Part shown: positions 58,901-64,000 of the stretch, one piece after another
How the letters are laid out: every line of letters starts with the position of its first letter
Numbering within the stretch: the stretch's first letter is position 1
NCBI GenBank assembly: GCA_945948555.1
Contig: CAMFBM010000002.1
Location: forward strand, 60,105-124,104
Origin: an uncultured Bacteroidales bacterium
GTDB lineage: Bacteria > Bacteroidota > Bacteroidia > Bacteroidales > UBA932
Length of the DNA stretch: 64,000 nt
Direction of reading: 5' to 3'
Program-made: the position numbers and the translations under genes
The notes under the pieces: model-generated
Told to the model about the DNA's origin: nothing
Database searches by the model: none
What the model saw: only the letters and a program-made list of their open reading frames with translations

Positions 58901-61017
58901 TTGATTTTCTCACATCTGACACTGTGTCCGTAAGAGACATATCCTCTTCCTCCCATAGTGTTGAAATTAGCTGTGTCGAAATGGAGCCTGTAGGCATTTG
59001 AAGTGTAGCCTGAGGTCATTTTTGTCGTCCATATATATCCGTACGAGCCTGTGCGGAATGGAGCATATGGATTCGCTTCAAATTTCATCAATCCAGTTGC
59101 AGGTATATATGCTATCTCATTTTCGTTGCATCTTACCTGAAGTGCTTCTTTGTTTGTCGCATAGTTTGAATAATTGATTACATTGAGACCTTCAGTCATA
59201 TCGGTATATTTTCCTCCTGTTGATTTAGGTGCCGCTCCTGTCATGGCATATGGATTCATTACGCGGTATCCAGGAGGGCAAGGATCGTAAATTGTCTTGT
59301 GCCCGAGTTTGTTGCTGTCATCGGCATAGGCTGGACATCCCCAGAGGTCGTGACAGATTTCTTCCATCCAGAACTGCTCACTCTTGGTCGTTCCTGAATA
59401 GTAGAAAGCCATAGGGTATTTACCCAAATCCTCTCTTTTCAGATGAACCTTGTTGACATAGGTCCATTGACAATCAGAACTGTATTTGGTTGACGGTTGT
59501 GTAGCAATCTCAATTTCATTGTCGTTGCAGTCGTATGTTTTTCTGGTTGTTGTACTTCCCCATTGCGAGTCGTCCGCTCCTACAAAAGGATCTTTTCTGC
59601 CCCATTGGTAATAAAGTCCGTGATCAAGGTTGTTGCCGTTCACTTCCCATCCGCGTTCAGAAAGTGCTCCAAGATTCCTGTCCATCAACTGAGGGTCTTT
59701 GTAGGCATCATATTCAGCAAAATCTTTGTGAATGGTCCAGGTCTGAAGTTTAGAGTGAAGATCCGCATCTGTAACCCAGATGTGCCAGCTCCATATAATC
59801 TCTCCTGTCGCATCTTCAGAGCTGTAAGCTGCAATGAGAGCATTACCGCATTTGAGTTTTCCGTTTTCTTCTCCGTTTGTGTTGAAATAAATATATCCGT
59901 TCTTTACACTGACATTGTTCAGCAGGGATGGTTCTGTCTGCCACAGAATCTTGGCTGACATAGGAGCAAGTGTTGAAGGTGTGATACCTGGTGAACTGCC
60001 CTTTACACCATCAGAAACAGTGTAAGACTGATCCGGAGCTGTTGTGTATCCGTTACCCATGACCGTAGCAGGGAAACGATACTGTGTACCTGCTGCACCG
60101 GCAATATAGCAGTTTGCCGTCTCAAGAATTCCATCAGCGTCAGGATCTGCAAGATTGATTGAATTGTCTTCAATTTCAGATGATTTGAACGAGTCCAGGT
60201 TGATTGTTGTTTCTTTGCTCAAATCTGCAGTCCCGGTGAGCAGAACATTCCCCTCACCTTTGGTTATGCTGACCTCTAAACTTGCATTCTCATTGAACTC
60301 ATTCAGAGGAATCATGAGATAATACACACTTTCTGCAGTCTCTGACAGAACAATTCCGCTGACATTGATTGTCAGTTCGTCTGAAGGTTCGGTGAAGGAC
60401 ACTTCTCCGGATTGTGTGTTATAGGACCATTTTCCTGATACTGCATTTCCAGAAGATGTCTTTATGAGAATCCTGTCCAGAGGGCAGTCAGCGTATTTTG
60501 TACTGGAAATGGAGATTGAGTGTTTCCTGAGAAGTGATTTCAGTTCAATTTCTACCTCAGTGTTTTCACCTCCTTCATATTTCCCGGTACCTGTGAAAAG
60601 ATTGAGTTTCTTTAAGTGAGAATCAGACTGTCCGCTTTGGTTGAGTGTCTTTGGCAGAGTCCCGGTTAATGCGGTTTCAACGGCTCCTTCGGAATAAGGA
60701 TAGTAAATGAAAAAGTCAAGAATGGAGTCATCCTCGATTTTAATGTCGGGATAGAAAATGCCTTCACTGGAGCCGATTGAAGATGCAGAAATGGCAATTG
60801 CAGCATTCGAATGACCGGTCTGGCTGCAGAATAGTCCCAATTTGTCCGAATCTGCCCAGATGACAGATTCTTGTTCGGGTGCTGATGTCGTAACTTTTAT
60901 TGAGATGTCCTTTGAGACAGGTTTTCCCCAATCCTGTGTCTCTGTTTTATCTGTACAGGATACAAGTGATGATGTTAAAGCCAAAACGGTGGCAAGGTTA
61001 AATACATAGTGTTTCAT
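58897..61017 (-). CDS. Fimbrillin-family-like lipoprotein with C-terminal Fib-succ/FISUMP-like domain
   Basis: Leader LVSCTDKTET; VIWADSDKLGLFCSQTG N-terminal pattern; C-terminal MDRNLGALSERG...YDPCPPGYRVMNPYAMTGA...GRGYVSYGHSVRCEKIK. Confidence 0.72.
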   Translation of the reverse strand: MKHYVFNLATVLALTSSLVSCTDKTETQDWGKPVSKDISIKVTTSAPEQESVIWADSDKLGLFCSQTGHSNAAIAISASSIGSSEGIFYPDIKIEDDSILDFFIYYPYSEGAVETALTGTLPKTLNQSGQSDSHLKKLNLFTGTGKYEGGENTEVEIELKSLLRKHSISISSTKYADCPLDRILIKTSSGNAVSGKWSYNTQSGEVSFTEPSDELTINVSGIVLSETAESVYYLMIPLNEFNENASLEVSITKGEGNVLLTGTADLSKETTINLDSFKSSEIEDNSINLADPDADGILETANCYIAGAAGTQYRFPATVMGNGYTTAPDQSYTVSDGVKGSSPGITPSTLAPMSAKILWQTEPSLLNNVSVKNGYIYFNTNGEENGKLKCGNALIAAYSSEDATGEIIWSWHIWVTDADLHSKLQTWTIHKDFAEYDAYKDPQLMDRNLGALSERGWEVNGNNLDHGLYYQWGRKDPFVGADDSQWGSTTTRKTYDCNDNEIEIATQPSTKYSSDCQWTYVNKVHLKREDLGKYPMAFYYSGTTKSEQFWMEEICHDLWGCPAYADDSNKLGHKTIYDPCPPGYRVMNPYAMTGAAPKSTGGKYTDMTEGLNVINYSNYATNKEALQVRCNENEIAYIPATGLMKFEANPYAPFRTGSYGYIWTTKMTSGYTSNAYRLHFDTANFNTMGGRGYVSYGHSVRCEKIK

Positions 61018-61049
61018 ATCGGTTCTGATTTTGTGTTATTCCCGTTTGG

Positions 61050-61967
61050 TTAAAATTTGTTGCATCTTTCAAAGAAGTTGATTTCTTCCAACTCCTTTTT
61101 CATTGAAAGTTCCTCTTCGTCGGTCAGGTTCCTGAACGGAACTCTGTTTGGACCGAGATCCAAACCTATGAGTTTCATAATCCTTTTTCCTCCCACGATG
61201 TTGCCTCTATAGTTACATATTACATTGATGACATCCTGAGAGAAATTCTGTTTCTCGCGTGCGGCTTCCAGATCGCCTCTCTTCCAGGCATCGATGATTC
61301 CGACGAGTTCACGCCCGTTGTAGTTGGTTGTTCCTCCTATTCCTCCCTGTGCACCGCCTTGTGCGAGTGAAGGAAGAATAGTTTCATCCTGTCCGTGAAG
61401 CATGTCATACTTTCCTCCCTTGTAGAGCCTGCACTGATTGTACTCGTAAAGACTTTCGTAGGTGTATTTGATTCCGGCGAAGTTGTCAATCCTTCCGTCA
61501 ACCGCCTTGAGAAGCTCGGTCATAGGAAGGAATGCTCCGTTAAATGCAGGAATATGATAGTAGTAGAATGGCAACAGCGGTGCAGCTGAAGCAATTGCCT
61601 CGCAGTATTTCACAAGTTCCTCAATGCGTCCGATTTTAGGGAAAGGGGGCGCCATCGCTCCTGTTCCGTATGCTCCGATTGATTGGGCGTGGGATGCCAG
61701 TTTTGCACTCTCCCTCAGGCAGCAACTGCCAACGTGTACGATTACTTTGAATCCTTCCGGTACTGATTCAATCCATTTCTCGGCAAGTGTCATCCTCTCT
61801 TCTGTAGTGAGCATATAACCTTCTCCGGATGAGCCGTTGATGAACACTCCTTTCAGTCCATTTTTTGCAAGCATTGCCGCATAGGCGGGAATCGGTTCAA
61901 GATTGATGTCACCGTTAGCTTTGAAAGGTGTAAACGGTGCATCAATTAGTCCTTTGATTTTTTCCAT
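61050..61967 (-). CDS. nanA: N-acetylneuraminate lyase (DHDPS superfamily)
   Basis: 305 aa; APFTPFKANGDINLEPIPAYAAML, GVFINGSSGEGYMLTTEER. Confidence 0.9.
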   Translation of the reverse strand: MEKIKGLIDAPFTPFKANGDINLEPIPAYAAMLAKNGLKGVFINGSSGEGYMLTTEERMTLAEKWIESVPEGFKVIVHVGSCCLRESAKLASHAQSIGAYGTGAMAPPFPKIGRIEELVKYCEAIASAAPLLPFYYYHIPAFNGAFLPMTELLKAVDGRIDNFAGIKYTYESLYEYNQCRLYKGGKYDMLHGQDETILPSLAQGGAQGGIGGTTNYNGRELVGIIDAWKRGDLEAAREKQNFSQDVINVICNYRGNIVGGKRIMKLIGLDLGPNRVPFRNLTDEEELSMKKELEEINFFERCNKF

Positions 61968-62206
61968 ATATGTAGTTTTATTGTGTTGTCTGATGCGAAT
62001 ATATTTATAGTTTTTAACTAAATCATAAGATTTTAATGCTCATTTTAATTATTTAATGAAGTTTTTTAATTGACTAGCCGAAAAATCACATAGTTAGCTT
62101 ATTTTTTAGGATGGAATTATCAAATAATTATGGAAATTCTTGTTGTAATTCAAGGATATATATTAAAATTTTTGAATAATTGTGACGACTTTTCCTTTCT
62201 ATGTTA

Positions 62207-62214
62207 TATATTTG
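62207..62214 (+). promoter_or_regulatory. Candidate -7 box TATATTTG upstream of the ROK regulator
   Basis: TAnnTTTG match 22 nt upstream of ATG 62236. Confidence 0.45.
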
Positions 62215-62235
62215 TGAAGTATAAATAATTGAGTT

Positions 62236-63465
62236 ATGGAAATCGGAACAGATAGAGAGAATATGGCCGAGGCGGCAATACGCAGGATGATACTTCACAG
62301 AATTATGATTGAAGGATCTTTTTTCATTTCCGACATCTCTGATTTGACGGGATACAGTGTCACAACTGTAGCGAAATATGTTTCTCGGATGGTGGAAATG
62401 GGTGAAATTTATGAAATGGAGAAGATTGCTCTGCATGAGAGAGGAAGGAAGACTGTCAAATATGGAGTGAATCCGGATAGAATGTATTTTCTAGGTGTTG
62501 ATGTAAGGACTTTTGAGTTGAACATCGGTCTGATAGATATGGTTGGCAAAGTCATCCGCATTGAAACTGACTCTGCGTTCAGACAGGAAAATACATATGA
62601 TTCGTTGAACAAAATTTGTGATTCTGTAAAGAAGTTTGTCGAATCTATTGAAAATGTGGATTTTCAGAAGATTGCAGGTATGAATATAAATTTGCCCGGA
62701 CGTGTCAATGCAAGGACGGGGACTAGTGCGACGGTATTCAATTTTGAGGAGACTGCAGATACTCCTCTTGCGGATTTGCTGTCAGAAAAGTTGGGAATGC
62801 CGGTTTTTGTAGAGAATGACACCAAGGCTATGGCATACGGGGAATATATGTCCGGTCTGAACAAGGATTATTCTGATGTCTGCTATGTCAATATGGGGTG
62901 GGGCCTGGGTCTTGGACTGATTTTCGGGGGCAGACTTTATTATGGCAAAGATGGCTATTCCGGGGAATTTGGTCACGTTCATATGTATGACAACAATGTC
63001 CTGTGCCATTGTGGCAAGAAGGGATGTCTTGAAACGGAAGTGTCAGGACGGGCAATTTCAAGAAAGTTGACGGAAAGGATTAAGGCAGGGGAGACTTCAG
63101 TCCTTTCCGGAAAGATCCGTTCCGGAGAAGTAATAACGACGGCGGACATTATAAAGGCTGTTGAGAAAGAGGATGCCTTGAGTATTGAATTGGTAAGTAC
63201 TGCTGGTATGGAGTTGGGGCATAGAATTGCAGGACTTATCAATATATTGAATCCGGAAGTTATTGTAATAGGAGGGAATTTCTCACAGGTGGAATCCTGC
63301 TATTTCCTTCAATACATCAAATTGGCGGTAAGGCAGTATTCACTGAAACTTATCAGTCAGGATGTCCCGATAATTCCATCAGTCCTGGGTCATGATGCTG
63401 CCGTTATGGGTGCTTGTATGATTGCTCGGGCAAAGGTAATGGATTCAATGTTGTGCACTATCTGA
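62236..63465 (+). CDS. ROK-family transcriptional regulator (NagC-like)
   Basis: N-terminal HTH, ROK core VFVENDTKAMAYGEY, zinc motif CHCGKKGCLETEVSG; divergent from nanA. Confidence 0.9.
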   Translation: MEIGTDRENMAEAAIRRMILHRIMIEGSFFISDISDLTGYSVTTVAKYVSRMVEMGEIYEMEKIALHERGRKTVKYGVNPDRMYFLGVDVRTFELNIGLIDMVGKVIRIETDSAFRQENTYDSLNKICDSVKKFVESIENVDFQKIAGMNINLPGRVNARTGTSATVFNFEETADTPLADLLSEKLGMPVFVENDTKAMAYGEYMSGLNKDYSDVCYVNMGWGLGLGLIFGGRLYYGKDGYSGEFGHVHMYDNNVLCHCGKKGCLETEVSGRAISRKLTERIKAGETSVLSGKIRSGEVITTADIIKAVEKEDALSIELVSTAGMELGHRIAGLINILNPEVIVIGGNFSQVESCYFLQYIKLAVRQYSLKLISQDVPIIPSVLGHDAAVMGACMIARAKVMDSMLCTI

Positions 63466-63623
63466 TGACCTTTTCGGATCGGGGTGTAAAAATAGCCATC
63501 TTCCGGAATTATGGTGCAGGTTATGGTGTAGGTCATTTTTGCTATTCCCATCCAGACCGGGATAATCATCTCAGGCAGGCTTTATTCTCTTCAGTTTGGA
63601 AACAAATATGGCAACTGGGTATT

Positions 63624-63664
63624 AGTAAAAACAACCACTGACGTACAAGTAGCAGTCAGTGGTT
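63624..63664 (-). terminator. Intrinsic terminator downstream of the Rpn-type gene
   Basis: 10-bp perfect stem AACCACTGAC (63633-63642)/GTCAGTGGTT (63655-63664), followed on the minus strand by GTTTTTAC. Confidence 0.65.
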
Positions 63665-63711
63665 ATCAGTTTCTACCAATAGAGAGTTACTATCGTAAAA
63701 ATTAGCAATGA

Positions 63712-63993
63712 TTACTGGATGGCAACAAGTTCCTCAATTGACAATCCGACACATTGTGAGATGGTCTCAATTGCCAGGCCCTGCGCAAGCATATTCCTTG
63801 CAATGGCAATATTTCTTTCCATTTCGCCTTCTTTTCTCCCCTTCATCTCTCCCTCTGCCAATCCCTCAGCACGTCCCTCTGCTAATCCTTCTTCACGACC
63901 TTTCTTCTCTCCCTCTGCCAATCCTTCCTCACGACCTTTCTTCTCGCCTTCCTCACGCCCCTCCGCAAATCCCCGGTCGTGATGTATTTTCAT
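63712..63993 (-). CDS. C-terminal part of an Rpn/PD-(D/E)XK nuclease-family (transposase-like) protein; N-terminus lies beyond the window end
   Basis: Charged repeats GREEGLAEGEKKGREEGLAEG then NIAIARNMLAQGLAIETISQCVGLSIEELVAI, a typical C-terminal tail of this family. Confidence 0.7.
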   Translation of the reverse strand: MKIHHDRGFAEGREEGEKKGREEGLAEGEKKGREEGLAEGRAEGLAEGEMKGRKEGEMERNIAIARNMLAQGLAIETISQCVGLSIEELVAIQ

Positions 63994-64000
63994 CCGATAC

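Noticed and set aside
63800-63975. Short tandem repeats resembling a CRISPR array
   Set aside because: Units lack unique spacers and translate to in-frame GREEGLAEG repeats, so it is a coding repeat

Overview
This 64 kb window is chromosomal DNA from a Bacteroidota (Bacteroidales-type) bacterium. Lineage is inferred from -33/-7 (TTTG-N19-TAnnTTTG) promoters, SusC/SusD genes, SPII lipoproteins and gene content. Main blocks: (1) housekeeping genes: TPR protein, OM barrel, gyrB, serine palmitoyltransferase + SDR, 7TM-HD hydrolase, tig-clpP-clpX, acyl-CoA synthetase, acyltransferase, parE. (2) An ~11.4 kb run of eight co-directional envelope genes (DUF4493/PCMD-like lipoproteins plus one OM barrel), 17.1-28.6 kb. 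(3) truB, YgjP-like metallopeptidase, hisS, pgi, hslR, manA. (4) An orphan ECF-like sigma factor and a tripartite hipB-hipS-hipT toxin-antitoxin-like operon with three spaced palindromic operator candidates. (5) A complete arginine operon whose transcarbamylase carries Pro90, the succinyl-ornithine signature. It is preceded by a structured leader with apparently mutually exclusive closing-stem and terminator helices. (6) A nine-gene sialic-acid utilisation operon (NanA, fimbrillin-like lipoprotein, AGE epimerase, sialidase, SusC, SusD, sialidase-NanM fusion, MFS, creatininase-like) with a divergent ROK regulator. (7) The C-terminal end of an Rpn/PD-(D/E)XK-type protein. I saw no CRISPR array, rRNA, convincing tRNA or complete IS element. 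The strongest candidates for something new are the arg leader RNA (46.1-46.3 kb), the HipBST operator architecture (37.4-37.6 kb), the DUF4493/PCMD operon and the sialidase-mutarotase fusion.
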